Shown one piece after another: positions 46,259-55,640 of a stretch of DNA of 64,000 nt (positions within the stretch are counted from its first letter, which is position 1; each line of letters opens with the position of its first letter). The notes under the pieces were generated by a model, which saw only the letters and a program-made list of their open reading frames with translations, had not been told where the DNA came from and did no database searches. The stretch covers positions 1 to 64,000 of the forward strand of contig NZ_JACJPX010000047.1 of the NCBI RefSeq assembly GCF_014696315.1, read 5' to 3'. Source of the DNA: Calothrix membranacea FACHB-236. GTDB lineage: Bacteria > Cyanobacteriota > Cyanobacteriia > Cyanobacteriales > Nostocaceae. A program made the translations under genes and the position numbers.

Positions 46259-47704
46259 GTGGAATTTTTATCCGATTCCGTAGTGCTATCACGGATGCAG
46301 TTTGCGCTAACAGCCATCTTTCATATGCTTTGGCCTGTCCTGACTACAGGGATGGGCATTTATTTGGTGATTGTAGAGGGATTATGGCTCAAAACTCGTA
46401 ATCCCGATTACTATCTCCATGCCCGTTTTTGGTCTAAGTTCTATGTCCTCAATTTTGGCATTGGTGTCGCCACCGGTATTCCAATGGAATTTCAGTTTGG
46501 CACCAACTGGGCCCCCTTCTCAGAAGCAGTAGGCAATTTTTTTGGTAGTGTAATTGGGTTTGAAGCTTCTTGGGCCTTTATGCTAGAAGCTGCTTTTTTG
46601 GGGATTATGTTATTTGGTTGGGAAAGGGTAAATCCTGCCATTCACTATCTTTCCACCATCTTGGTTGCTTTTGGTGCTAACTTGTCAACTTTGTGGATTT
46701 TGACAGCCAATTCTTGGATGCAAACTCCCGCAGGTGGAGAAATTATCAATGGCAAGTTTATCGTTCACGATTATTTTCAGGCAATTTTAAATCCTTTTAT
46801 GGTCAACAGTGTGCTGCATATGTTTTTTGCCACACTAGAGACATCTTTGTTTGTGATTGGTGGTATCAGCGCTTGGTACATTGTCAAGCAGCGCCATACA
46901 GCTTTCTTTAGTAAATCTTTGAAGATTGCTTTAGCAGCTGCGATCGCAGTTGCGCCATTACAAATATATATCGGGCATTTAAGCGGCGAGCAAGTTTATC
47001 ACTATCAACCCACAAAACTAGCAGCAATGGAAGCCCAGTGGGAAAGCACTCCCGCCGGACAACCTGCTGACTGGAGTTTACTTGCTATACCCAATACCAA
47101 AGCTGAGAAAAATGATTGGGAAATCACCATTCCTAACGCCTTGGGATACATTTTGGAATTTAAACAGAATCTTTCCCAACCACTACGCGGTTTAAAAGAA
47201 TGGAAACCAGAGGATCGTCCGCGCATGGTTGGTTTAATTTATTACGCCTTTCGTGTGATGATTGCCATTGGTTTTTTCTTTGCTGGCTTAATGCTACTGA
47301 GTACCCTGCAATGGTTGCGAGGTAAACTTTCAGCCGAAAATATCACGCAGCAGCGTTGGTTGATGTGGGCTTGGGTATTTGCTGCGCCTCTAGGATACAT
47401 TGCTGTAGAATCTGGTTGGATTGTGCGTTGTGTGGGCAGACAGCCTTGGATACTTTACGGACAAATTCGCACTGTTGATGCGGCTTCTCGGTTACCAGCT
47501 AGTAATGTCTTAGTTTCACTTACTAGCTTTGCTTTAGTTTATACCCTGTTATTTATTGCAGCTATGTACTTTGGTAGCCGCATTATTCGCAAAGGGCCAA
47601 ATTTAGAACTACCAATTCCTGGGGTAGAAATTACCAAACCCGCAATAGATACTACTCCCGGGGAGTTTGTACCTGATGAGCGTCCTGTAGAAGCACAACA
47701 GTAA
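46259..47704 (+). CDS. cydA: Cytochrome bd-type quinol oxidase subunit I
   Basis: A membrane oxidase subunit of 481 residues. It has the CydA N-terminus with a haem ligand His (IFHMLWP), a short Q-loop, ESGWIVRCVGRQPW and multiple helices. It oxidises plastoquinol/ubiquinol and reduces O2 to water. The start is the GTG at 46259, preceded by GGAG at 8-nt spacing, which gives the usual first residues (V/M)EFLSDSVVLSRMQFAL; the TTG at 46232 is not needed. It lies 142 nt after the mbnP-like gene and 46 nt before cydB. Confidence 0.95.
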   Translation: MEFLSDSVVLSRMQFALTAIFHMLWPVLTTGMGIYLVIVEGLWLKTRNPDYYLHARFWSKFYVLNFGIGVATGIPMEFQFGTNWAPFSEAVGNFFGSVIGFEASWAFMLEAAFLGIMLFGWERVNPAIHYLSTILVAFGANLSTLWILTANSWMQTPAGGEIINGKFIVHDYFQAILNPFMVNSVLHMFFATLETSLFVIGGISAWYIVKQRHTAFFSKSLKIALAAAIAVAPLQIYIGHLSGEQVYHYQPTKLAAMEAQWESTPAGQPADWSLLAIPNTKAEKNDWEITIPNALGYILEFKQNLSQPLRGLKEWKPEDRPRMVGLIYYAFRVMIAIGFFFAGLMLLSTLQWLRGKLSAENITQQRWLMWAWVFAAPLGYIAVESGWIVRCVGRQPWILYGQIRTVDAASRLPASNVLVSLTSFALVYTLLFIAAMYFGSRIIRKGPNLELPIPGVEITKPAIDTTPGEFVPDERPVEAQQ

Positions 47705-47750
47705 ATAATTCAAAATTCAAAATGAAATTTGGAGCAGCAGAGGAGATGAT

Positions 47751-48764
47751 ATGGAGACGCTCGAGTATTTTCTGCCACAAGTCTGGTTTGTCATTCTAGC
47801 TCTGTTTCTCTTCCTCTATGTCATGCTAGATGGATTTGATTTAGGGGTAGGTATTTTGTCTCTTACCTCCTCCGATGAAGAACGTCGGGGAATTTTGATG
47901 ACTAGCTTAAGCAACATTTGGGATGCTAACGAAACTTGGCTAGTCCTCATGGGAGGAGGTTTATTTGGGGCTTTTCCTTTAGCTTATGGCACAATTTTAA
48001 ATGCCTTGTATATCCCGATTTTCGTGATGGTGTTTGGGTTTATTTTTCGGGGTGTCGCCTTTGAGTTTCGGGAACTAGCCAGGCGCAAATTATTTTGGAA
48101 TTTCGCTTTTGGTGCAGGAAGTTTTGCGGCTGCACTCGGTCAAGGTTTCGCTTTGGGTGCAGTACTCAAAGGTATTAAAGTGGATGAAACTGGACACTTT
48201 ATCGGTAGCACCTGGGACTGGTTTAGTTTACCTTCAGTGTTGGTGGCATTGACCTTAATTCAAGGATACGTGTTGATTGGTTCTACTTATCTCGTGTGGA
48301 AAACCACAGGAGAATTGCAAGCAACGCATTATAAAACAGCCAAAATTGCAGCTTGGACAACTCTCATAGGTGCAGTGCTAATTACAATTACCACACCGAT
48401 AATTTATGAAAGTGCCAGAACCCGGTTATTTCAGCAACCGCTAGTTTATATCTTTGCGATTATTCCCATACTGGGAGTGCTGTTGATTTGGCAACTTTTA
48501 CAAAGTCTCAATCGCCAGGAAGAACGAGCGCCTTTTGTCTGGACTATTTTGCTGTTTATCTTGTCCTTTATTGGCTTAGGCTTGATTGTCTTTCCTTATA
48601 TCATCCCACCACAGATTACGATTTATGAGGCAGCTGCCGATCCTAGTTCGTTGGTAATCATGATTATTTTTATCGGCTTTCTCATCCCTGTGATGCTGTT
48701 TTATAACCTTTACCAGTACATTGTGTTTCGAGGTAAGGTAACTGGCGGTAACTACAGTGAATAA
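47751..48764 (+). CDS. cydB: Cytochrome bd-type quinol oxidase subunit II
   Basis: A partner subunit of CydA, 337 residues with about nine helices. The family blocks LFLYVMLDGFDLGVGIL and NIWDANETWLVLMGGGLFGAFP are present. Followed after 9 nt by the MbnH-like gene, so the two are surely co-transcribed. Confidence 0.95.
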   Translation: METLEYFLPQVWFVILALFLFLYVMLDGFDLGVGILSLTSSDEERRGILMTSLSNIWDANETWLVLMGGGLFGAFPLAYGTILNALYIPIFVMVFGFIFRGVAFEFRELARRKLFWNFAFGAGSFAAALGQGFALGAVLKGIKVDETGHFIGSTWDWFSLPSVLVALTLIQGYVLIGSTYLVWKTTGELQATHYKTAKIAAWTTLIGAVLITITTPIIYESARTRLFQQPLVYIFAIIPILGVLLIWQLLQSLNRQEERAPFVWTILLFILSFIGLGLIVFPYIIPPQITIYEAAADPSSLVIMIIFIGFLIPVMLFYNLYQYIVFRGKVTGGNYSE

Positions 48765-48773
48765 TGTATTGCC

Positions 48774-49952
48774 ATGAAATTATCTCGCTGGTTTACCCTT
48801 GCTAGCATTTTTTTATTATCCATTTGCCTGTCAGTTGGACTGGGTAAAGCTTTTTCTGCTTCCTCAACTTCCGATTATGACTGGAATCTGCCAACTTGGA
48901 TGCCAAAGCCAATTGTGCCAGCAGATAACCCGATGAGTTCTGCAAAGGTGAAATTGGGAAGACACCTATTCTATGAGCAGCGCTTATCAATCACAGGTGA
49001 ATTTTCTTGTGCATCTTGTCATATCCAGTCACTAGCCTTTACAGATAGTAAGCCAATAGCTGTGGGAGCCACTGGCGAAAAACACCCGCGCAATTCTATG
49101 AGTTTGGCTAATATTGCCTACAATCCGGTGTTGACTTGGGCTAATCCTTTGATCACAAAGTTAGAAAATCAGGCTCTTGTGCCCATGTTTGGCGAACATC
49201 CGGTAGAAATGGGTATGGTAGGAAGGGAAACACAAATATTGGCTATGCTAGAAAGCGATCGCCAATATCGGCAAATGTTTACTGCAGCTTTTGGCAATGG
49301 AAAGGATGTAATTAGCCTCAGCAATCTCACTAAAGCCTTAGCTAGTTTTGAACGCACTTTAATTTCTGTTAACTCTCCCTACGATCGCTATCGCTTTGGC
49401 GGCGATGCTCAGGCTATTTCTGACGCTGCTAAACGAGGCGAGAAATTATTTCATAGTGAAAGCTTGGAATGTTTTCATTGTCATGGTGGCATTAACTTTA
49501 CCGATTCAGTGATTCACGAACGCCTAGCTTTTGTGGAAATCGCCTTTCATAACACTGGACTTTACAATATTGATGGTAAAGGAGCTTACCCACCTGATAA
49601 TACAGGCGTTTATGCAATTACCGCTAAACCATCTGATATGGGTAGGTTTAAAGCTCCGACTCTCAGAAATATTGCGTTAACTGCTCCTTATATGCATGAT
49701 GGCAGTATCGCTAGCCTTGAGGAAGTTATCGACCATTACCAAGTAGGTGGTAGAACAATTACTACAGGAAAGTTTGCTGGAGATGGCAGTAAAAATCCTC
49801 TCAAGAGTGAGTTTATTTCCGGTTTTAAATTATCTGAGAGCGAAAAACAAGATTTACTAGCATTCTTGCACAGTCTGACTGATGAAACATTTACTCACAA
49901 CCCCAAATTGAGTAATCCGCATGGGGAAAATTACAGCAAATCTGCCTTTTGA
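48774..49952 (+). CDS. MbnH-like dihaem enzyme (MauG/cytochrome c peroxidase family)
   Basis: A periplasmic/lumenal dihaem protein of 392 residues. A signal peptide (SIFLLSICLSVGLGKAFS) is followed by two c-type haem sites, C79-A-S-C82-H83 and C233-F-H-C236-H237. The C-terminal block is TLRNIALTAPYMHDGS. Length and motifs fit the MbnH family, which pairs with MbnP and oxidises a tryptophan in it to kynurenine. Presence of an MbnP-like gene three genes upstream supports this over plain cytochrome c peroxidase. Ends the operon; a hairpin terminator follows. Confidence 0.88.
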   Translation: MKLSRWFTLASIFLLSICLSVGLGKAFSASSTSDYDWNLPTWMPKPIVPADNPMSSAKVKLGRHLFYEQRLSITGEFSCASCHIQSLAFTDSKPIAVGATGEKHPRNSMSLANIAYNPVLTWANPLITKLENQALVPMFGEHPVEMGMVGRETQILAMLESDRQYRQMFTAAFGNGKDVISLSNLTKALASFERTLISVNSPYDRYRFGGDAQAISDAAKRGEKLFHSESLECFHCHGGINFTDSVIHERLAFVEIAFHNTGLYNIDGKGAYPPDNTGVYAITAKPSDMGRFKAPTLRNIALTAPYMHDGSIASLEEVIDHYQVGGRTITTGKFAGDGSKNPLKSEFISGFKLSESEKQDLLAFLHSLTDETFTHNPKLSNPHGENYSKSAF

Positions 49953-50040
49953 TAGATAACAAAATATACCAAACGGATGACCCAACTCTTATCTGAGTCA
50001 GTCGATAATAACGATCGCTGGTATATTACTTTTTAGCCCG

Positions 50041-50062
50041 CCCTGAGGTGACTCAGGGTTTT
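50041..50062 (+). terminator. Terminator of the mbnP-cydAB-mbnH operon
   Basis: CCCTGAG-gtga-CTCAGGG followed by TTTTAT. Confidence 0.7.
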
Positions 50063-50299
50063 ATATTGGCCAAAATTCTCTTTAAAGAAATATTACACCT
50101 AACTACGGAATTTTCTATTGGGGTCATAGTGTAAATTTGCGATTGTCATAGAAGTTTCAGCGTAGTCAAGTGTTCTAAGTTTTGCATCTTACCGAGTTAT
50201 TACAGAGAAATGGGTTAGTGAGTTTTATTTAACTTACTAAGAATAAAAACTTTCACGGTCACTTAGCTAAATATTTCACCTAATTAAATAGGTTACCTA

Positions 50300-50452
50300 A
50301 GTAATGACGAATTCTTCTAGAGCCAGTAGACTATGTTTTCAAAGAGATGATACAACGCCAGAGGACTTACGTTGTAATACTTCCATCTTCTCACGGCAAG
50401 TTAGAATCAGTTCGCTCAGAAAAACCGTAGTTACCAGCTATGGTTTTTTTTT
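50300..50452 (+). ncRNA. Candidate structured small RNA with strong terminator
   Basis: Hairpin TACAACG/CGTTGTA (50351-50357/50370-50376) followed by terminator AAAACCGTAG/CTATGGTTTT (50421-50430/50438-50447) with nine T residues. It lies 370 nt beyond the cyd operon terminator with no ORF in between, so it ends some other transcript. 5' end is a guess. Confidence 0.45.
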
Positions 50453-50627
50453 GCGAAAAAATACTAAGAATTATTACTGGTAACATTTTTTCTTTACATC
50501 CCCTTTGTTATTTTAAGTAAAAGCACGGGAAAAATAACATGGAACTGGATAAGGTATACATAAAAATTATGCTGTGTTCCTTACTCCAGGCTAGTTACAA
50601 GCAATTATGTAATTATGGAGTTATACA

Positions 50628-50831
50628 ATGATTGAAAATTTGATATACATCACAAACAAAAATACAGATGCATTAATAGACATATTATTTGGCTTTTACT
50701 TAGATGGCGATGCTATAGATAGGCAACAAATAGAACGCGAACTAATCGATTTAGGTAAAAAGCATCAGCTTGGTGGTAGCAATGAATTAGTCCAAAGATT
50801 GCGGAAGTTAGCAGCGGATAGAGGATTGTAG
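50628..50831 (+). CDS. Small hydrophilic protein, 67 aa
   Basis: A helical, charged peptide (MIENLIYITNKNTDALIDIL). GGAG stands before the ATG at usable spacing. Function not recognised; the good ribosome site makes it plausible. Confidence 0.5.
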   Translation: MIENLIYITNKNTDALIDILFGFYLDGDAIDRQQIERELIDLGKKHQLGGSNELVQRLRKLAADRGL

Positions 50832-51424
50832 TCTGATCTTAGTTTATTGCTAAATTAGGGCAAAATAGTCAAAATAGACATAGTTACGCCATGATTTTGA
50901 CATTCTTTTGTCAATTCCAGGTGCAATACTGACTATTGCTATAGGGTTCCTAATTGATTTTTGGAAATGTACTGAGTATTTTATCGCTGAGAATACGGCA
51001 TTCCAGCTTTCAGATGGTGCGCTATATACTTTGTATCGCATCCTACAAATACTTATGTTTTTTTCAAAAATCAAATTCAATTGCTATATATAAATTTTCC
51101 AGCCTGGGTTTATCTGCTGTTAGCGATTTCTCCCATAGCTTTGATTTTCCCATCGTCTGTGCAGTATCAATGCACACCAGCCTTCAGATTCAATCTGAGG
51201 GCTTTTTTTGTTCGTAAATGTAATATTTATGACCTGAAAATTTGCACATAAAACTATTTTTATAAAGCTAAAATTAAAAAAATATTTTGTGATGAATCAG
51301 GAACAATATATACTGAAATTTACTCAAACATGATAAAAAACACTCTACCAAAAGATAGATAAGGCATTTAATCATAAAAAAACCTGCAAATATCAAGCAA
51401 TAATCTAGACTTTAAAATTTGATA
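50832..51424. other. Spacer with an orphan terminator
   Basis: Three overlapping short ORFs here are not convincing. The terminator at 51179-51209 shows a + strand transcript ends here. Confidence 0.4.
51179..51209 (+). terminator. Orphan terminator
   Basis: AGCCTTCAGAT-tca-ATCTGAGGGCT, one G-U pair, seven T. It ends either the 67-aa gene transcript or an RNA of its own. Confidence 0.65.
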
Positions 51425-52726
51425 ATGAAAATAGCTTTCGTAGTTGGGTATTTTCCCGTCCTGTCGGAAACATTTGTTGTTAATCAAATTATAGGTTTGA
51501 TTGCCCGTGGACATGATGTTGATATCTATGCATATCAACCGGGAAATACATCACAATTGCATCCAGATATCATTAAATACCAGTTACTAGCTCGGACATA
51601 CTTTCAACCGACAATACCACAAAATTTTTTTTGGCGCTTGCTGAAAGCTGTAAAGTTAATCATGACTAACTTTCAAAAAAGCCCTTTAGTATTGCTGCGA
51701 TCGCTCAATTTTTTCAAATATGGCAGATGGGCAGCTTCTTTGAGATTACTCTACTCAGTCATTCCATTATTAAACACAAAAACTTACGATATTATTCACT
51801 GTCAATTTGGCACATTTGCTCGTCAAGGGATGGCGTGGCGGGATATGGAGGCGATTAAGGGTAAGTTAATTACTTCGTTTCGCGGCTATGATATTAGTTG
51901 GTTTGTCTATGAGTATGGAGAACATATTTATGACGAACTTTTTGCTAAGGGAGATTTTTTCTTAGCCAACTGCAAATATTTTCAAAACAAGGCGATTCAA
52001 CTTGGTTGTGATGCCAAAAAAATTGTTGTACATGGTTCGGGAATCGATTGTAGTCAGTTTCACTTTAAAAAAAGACTACCACCTGAACCCCAAGGAAAAA
52101 TCTCTATTGCTACAACTTGCCGCCTAATCCCGAAAAAAGGCATAGAATACAGCATCCGTGCAGTTGCAAAAGTAGCCCAGATTTACCCTCAGATCGAGTA
52201 CAACATTATTGGTGATGGATATTTAAGAGCAGATTTACAGCAATTAATTCAAAATTTAAATGTTGCTGAACAAGTAAAGCTTTTAGGTTGGAAAAATCAG
52301 CCAGCCATTATTGAAATTCTGGATCAAGCTCATATTTTTCTGGCTACCAGCATCACAACCGATGATGGTAATCAAGATGCACCCCTTAACACCTTAAAAG
52401 AAGCGATGGCTATGGGTTTACCAGTCATCAGTACCTTACATGGTGGTATTCCTGAATTAGTAGAAGATGGAATTTCGGGTTTTCTCGTCCCAGAGAAAGA
52501 TGTGGATGCGATCGCCGAAAAATTAACTTACCTCATAGAACATCCAGAAATTTGGACACAAATGGGTGCAGCAGGCCGCGCCTATGTGGAAAAAAATTAT
52601 GATATTAACAAGCTTAATGATGAGCTAGTACAAATTTATCAACAAGTAATTGCTAATAATTTACTGCTACTACAACCAGCTTTAACTGTAGCAGGTAGGC
52701 TGAAGTATGAAGGGTCAGGGAATTAA
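51425..52726 (+). CDS. Family 4 glycosyltransferase (colanic acid WcaL-like)
   Basis: A 433-residue GT-B enzyme starting [18 protein letters not shown], typical of exopolysaccharide GT4 enzymes. The C-terminal motif is [19 protein letters not shown], followed by [13 protein letters not shown]. Start ATG 51425; the TTG two codons earlier is unlikely. Overlaps the next glycosyltransferase gene by 20 nt. Confidence 0.9.
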   Translation: MKIAFVVGYFPVLSETFVVNQIIGLIARGHDVDIYAYQPGNTSQLHPDIIKYQLLARTYFQPTIPQNFFWRLLKAVKLIMTNFQKSPLVLLRSLNFFKYGRWAASLRLLYSVIPLLNTKTYDIIHCQFGTFARQGMAWRDMEAIKGKLITSFRGYDISWFVYEYGEHIYDELFAKGDFFLANCKYFQNKAIQLGCDAKKIVVHGSGIDCSQFHFKKRLPPEPQGKISIATTCRLIPKKGIEYSIRAVAKVAQIYPQIEYNIIGDGYLRADLQQLIQNLNVAEQVKLLGWKNQPAIIEILDQAHIFLATSITTDDGNQDAPLNTLKEAMAMGLPVISTLHGGIPELVEDGISGFLVPEKDVDAIAEKLTYLIEHPEIWTQMGAAGRAYVEKNYDINKLNDELVQIYQQVIANNLLLLQPALTVAGRLKYEGSGN

Positions 52727-53714
52727 TGCATATATGAACTTACCAGAAATACCCCAAGTAACTATTGTTGTGGTTCCACGAGAGCGTTTTAGCTACACTC
52801 AGGAATCTTTAACCAGCGTCTATAAGCATACAACCTATCCATTTAAATTAATTTACGTAGATGTAAATTCACCTGCTCATATTAGAGATTATCTTGCAGA
52901 GCAAGCAGCGCAAAAACAATTTCAACTGATTCGCACGGAAAAATATTTATCTCCCAACTGCGCTAGAAATATTGGTTTGCGAGAAGTTACCAGCAAATAT
53001 GTGGTTTTTCTCGATAACGATGTAGTACTTACTCCTGGTTGGCTGGAAGCATTAGTAGAATGTGCTGAAACTACAGGCGCAACTGTAGTTAGTCCCGTCA
53101 CCTGTCAAGGTACACCAGTACATGAAGAAGTACATTGTGCAGGTGGTGAAACCGGAGTGAAGGTAGAAATTAAAGGTGAAACCACCAGAAGGCGGATAGT
53201 TGAAAAGATATATCTTCAAGGTAAGCGAGTAGAGGATGTACAACCCCAATTAAAACGAGAGGAAACTGGGTTAGCAGAGTTCCACTGTGTGCTGTTACGC
53301 ACAGAAATATTTCAGCAAATTGGTTTTTTGGATGAAAAATTACTTTCTACCAAAGAACACGTTGATTTATGTATGTTGGTAACTGCAGCTGGCGGGACAA
53401 TTTATCTTGAACCTGACTCTATTGTGACTTACGTTCCAGGGCCACCATTAGAGTGGACAGACCTACATTACTATATGCTGCGGTGGAGCGATCGCTGGGA
53501 ATTCTCCAGCCTGAAACACTTACTACAAAAGTGGAACCTCAGCGAAGACGAATATTTTCAAAATCGCTATAAACGCTTGGGATCGAGACGACACATGACA
53601 ATTGTCCACCCCTTTGCGCGCAAATTTCCCGTTGGGAACTTTGGCTTTCGGGTGGTGAGTAAAATCCTGCGTCTGCTGGATCGGGTATTAAACCGTTGGA
53701 TTACAACATGGTAG
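52707..53714 (+). CDS. Family 2 glycosyltransferase
   Basis: A 335-residue GT-A enzyme: VTIVVVPRERFSYTQESL at the N-terminus, the DxD-like metal site in VVFLDNDVVLTPGW, and an acceptor region with HCVLLRTEIFQQIGFLDE. The ATG at 52707 lies inside the upstream gene; the ATG at 52734 (MNLPEIP) is the alternative start just after it. Same operon as the GT4 gene. Confidence 0.88.
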   Translation: MKGQGINAYMNLPEIPQVTIVVVPRERFSYTQESLTSVYKHTTYPFKLIYVDVNSPAHIRDYLAEQAAQKQFQLIRTEKYLSPNCARNIGLREVTSKYVVFLDNDVVLTPGWLEALVECAETTGATVVSPVTCQGTPVHEEVHCAGGETGVKVEIKGETTRRRIVEKIYLQGKRVEDVQPQLKREETGLAEFHCVLLRTEIFQQIGFLDEKLLSTKEHVDLCMLVTAAGGTIYLEPDSIVTYVPGPPLEWTDLHYYMLRWSDRWEFSSLKHLLQKWNLSEDEYFQNRYKRLGSRRHMTIVHPFARKFPVGNFGFRVVSKILRLLDRVLNRWITTW

Positions 53715-53806
53715 GATGTGCGATCGCGTCAATAATTTGGGGAAAAGGGTAAAAGGTATTGTCTTTCCCTTTCCCCATTCCCCCTTCCCCGTTTCCCACC
53801 TATGTA

Positions 53807-53914
53807 TACCAATTTGAAAAAAGAATACGACAACTTTTACCAATGACAAATGACAAATGACAAATGACAGCCTTAACTAGTTATCTTTCTTTGAACCGAC
53901 CAACTTATTAATTA
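53807..53914. repeat. MITE-A end next to a MITE-B right half
   Basis: 53807-53833 matches one end of the 99-bp family A element. 53863-53914 matches the right half of family B (ACTAGTTATCTTT, then terminal TTATTAATTA). AAATGAC heptamers lie between. The family B terminus supplies the stop codon of the next gene. Confidence 0.6.
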
Positions 53915-54531
53915 GAAATTGGTACATTTTTAAATGCTGCTGTATCTGGTACAAACAGGTCTACACTCTTGACACCATCAGGAACCCTAATCCAAACATA
54001 AGCATCAGCTGACGCTTTTGGACGCAACTGTGCTAAAGAAACGGTTCCTGTTGAGCGATTTGCAGAAACTCCTTTATAGGTTTCACTGGTGTCAGGATTA
54101 CGCGCTGTTGTATTAGCAATCGAGATGATATCACTACCACCAACACCGTCCGTAGCTTGACGACGGATACGCATCTGTAAATTTATCACATCACGGTTTG
54201 CGGTTTCTGGATCTTTAATCCGTTTTGCTGAAAGTATCTCAACTTCGGCCTTATTACCAAAAGCAGGCTGCACAAATTGTCCAGGCTGAATTGCATTTGC
54301 CGAGGTAGCCGCAGGTGAGGGTGTTGTTTCTGGTGATGGTGATGCTGTTGTTTCTGGTTCCGGTGGAACTGATTGTTTGGTAGAAATTGGAGAAGCAGTA
54401 TTAGTTTGCTGAAGAGTGCTAGTAGTATTTAGCGTCTGTCGCAGCGTGAACACTTCGTAAGCTGCATAGCCGCCACATAACAAAGCGACAGTAGAAAGGA
54501 ATACTGCCACACCTGATAGAAATGTACTCAC
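53908..54531 (-). CDS. Membrane-anchored protein of unknown function, 207 aa
   Basis: One N-terminal helix (VAVFLSTVALLCGGYAAYEVF), a Pro/Ser/Thr-rich linker (about 45-85), then a beta-rich domain of about 120 residues resembling DUF4352-like ligand-binding modules, though I cannot confirm that. Probably faces the periplasm. Its stop codon lies in a MITE terminus. Convergent with the glycosyltransferase operon and divergent from the ABC exporter. Confidence 0.7.
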   Translation of the reverse strand: MSTFLSGVAVFLSTVALLCGGYAAYEVFTLRQTLNTTSTLQQTNTASPISTKQSVPPEPETTASPSPETTPSPAATSANAIQPGQFVQPAFGNKAEVEILSAKRIKDPETANRDVINLQMRIRRQATDGVGGSDIISIANTTARNPDTSETYKGVSANRSTGTVSLAQLRPKASADAYVWIRVPDGVKSVDLFVPDTAAFKNVPISN

Positions 54532-54752
54532 GCCATTACCTCAAATTCATCTTTCGTTTCCAGCAATTTTTACCTAAATAGAACACATTGTAGGAACACA
54601 GCACTGCCGTGGCCTGATAATAAATGTGTTTTAAATACATGAAAACTGCTGTCAATACAGGTTTGCTAACCTATCGCTTTTATAATGCCATAAATGTTGA
54701 AAATAATACATTTACCCAGATTCGGATCAGTCTGAAGTAACAGGGAAAAATC

Positions 54753-55625
54753 GTGCAGCGACAGAAGGATTTAAAGTCACAACTACCTGAAGTTATTTAT
54801 ACACCCCACAGTAAGCTGAGACATCCCATACAATTGGGTAAACAAATGTGGCGAGACTTATTAGCTTCGCGGGAACTGGCTTGGCGGCTGCTAGTGCGAG
54901 ATATTAGCGCTCAGTATCGTCAATCGTTTTTCGGTATAGCATGGGCTTTTTTACCACCAGTAATCATGGCAACGGGATTTACCTTAGCTCATGATGCTAA
55001 TGTGATTAACATTGGCGCTACAGATTTACCCTATCCAGCCTATGTGATGTTCAGCACTGCGTTATGGCAAACATTTGTTGAAGCTTTAAATGGCCCAGTG
55101 CAAGCTGTAAGTGTAGCCAAACCAATGTTAGCGAGAGTTAATTTTCCCCGAGAAGCATTGATTTTAGCAAAAATTGGCGAAGTATTTTTTAACTTTGCTA
55201 TCAAGCTAATTTTAATTGTGGCACTGTTTATTTGGTTTAATATTTCTGTAACTTGGACAGTAATTCTTGCACCTGTGGCATTGATTAATTTAGTTTTACT
55301 CGGAATATTTATGGGACTTTTATTAGCTCCTTTGGGGATATTATATCAAGATGTATCTAGAGGTTTAACTTTAATTACAGGCTTTTGGTTATTCTTAACT
55401 CCCGTAGTTTATCCTGTACCAAAACAGGGAATATTCGGTTTTTTAGTGCAGCTTAATCCTGTAACTCCTTTATTAGTAACAGCACGAGAATTAGCTACAA
55501 CAGGTGTGATATCTAACTTTTCTGCCTTTTTAATTGTCAGTGCCATTACTTTAATAGGATTAATCATCACTTGGATTCTTTTTCGGTTAGCGATGCCTTT
55601 TGTAGTTGAGAGAGTCAGTTCGTAA
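54753..55625 (+). CDS. ABC-2 type polysaccharide export permease (Wzm-like)
   Basis: A 290-residue permease starting at GTG 54753, with a cytoplasmic N-terminus, the block LLVRDISAQYRQSFFGIAWA and six helices. Exports lipid-linked polysaccharide with the ATPase encoded 15 nt downstream. Together with the two glycosyltransferases nearby it suggests an exopolysaccharide or O-antigen cluster. Confidence 0.9.
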   Translation: MQRQKDLKSQLPEVIYTPHSKLRHPIQLGKQMWRDLLASRELAWRLLVRDISAQYRQSFFGIAWAFLPPVIMATGFTLAHDANVINIGATDLPYPAYVMFSTALWQTFVEALNGPVQAVSVAKPMLARVNFPREALILAKIGEVFFNFAIKLILIVALFIWFNISVTWTVILAPVALINLVLLGIFMGLLLAPLGILYQDVSRGLTLITGFWLFLTPVVYPVPKQGIFGFLVQLNPVTPLLVTARELATTGVISNFSAFLIVSAITLIGLIITWILFRLAMPFVVERVSS

Positions 55626-55640
55626 TTTTTAATTTAGATA

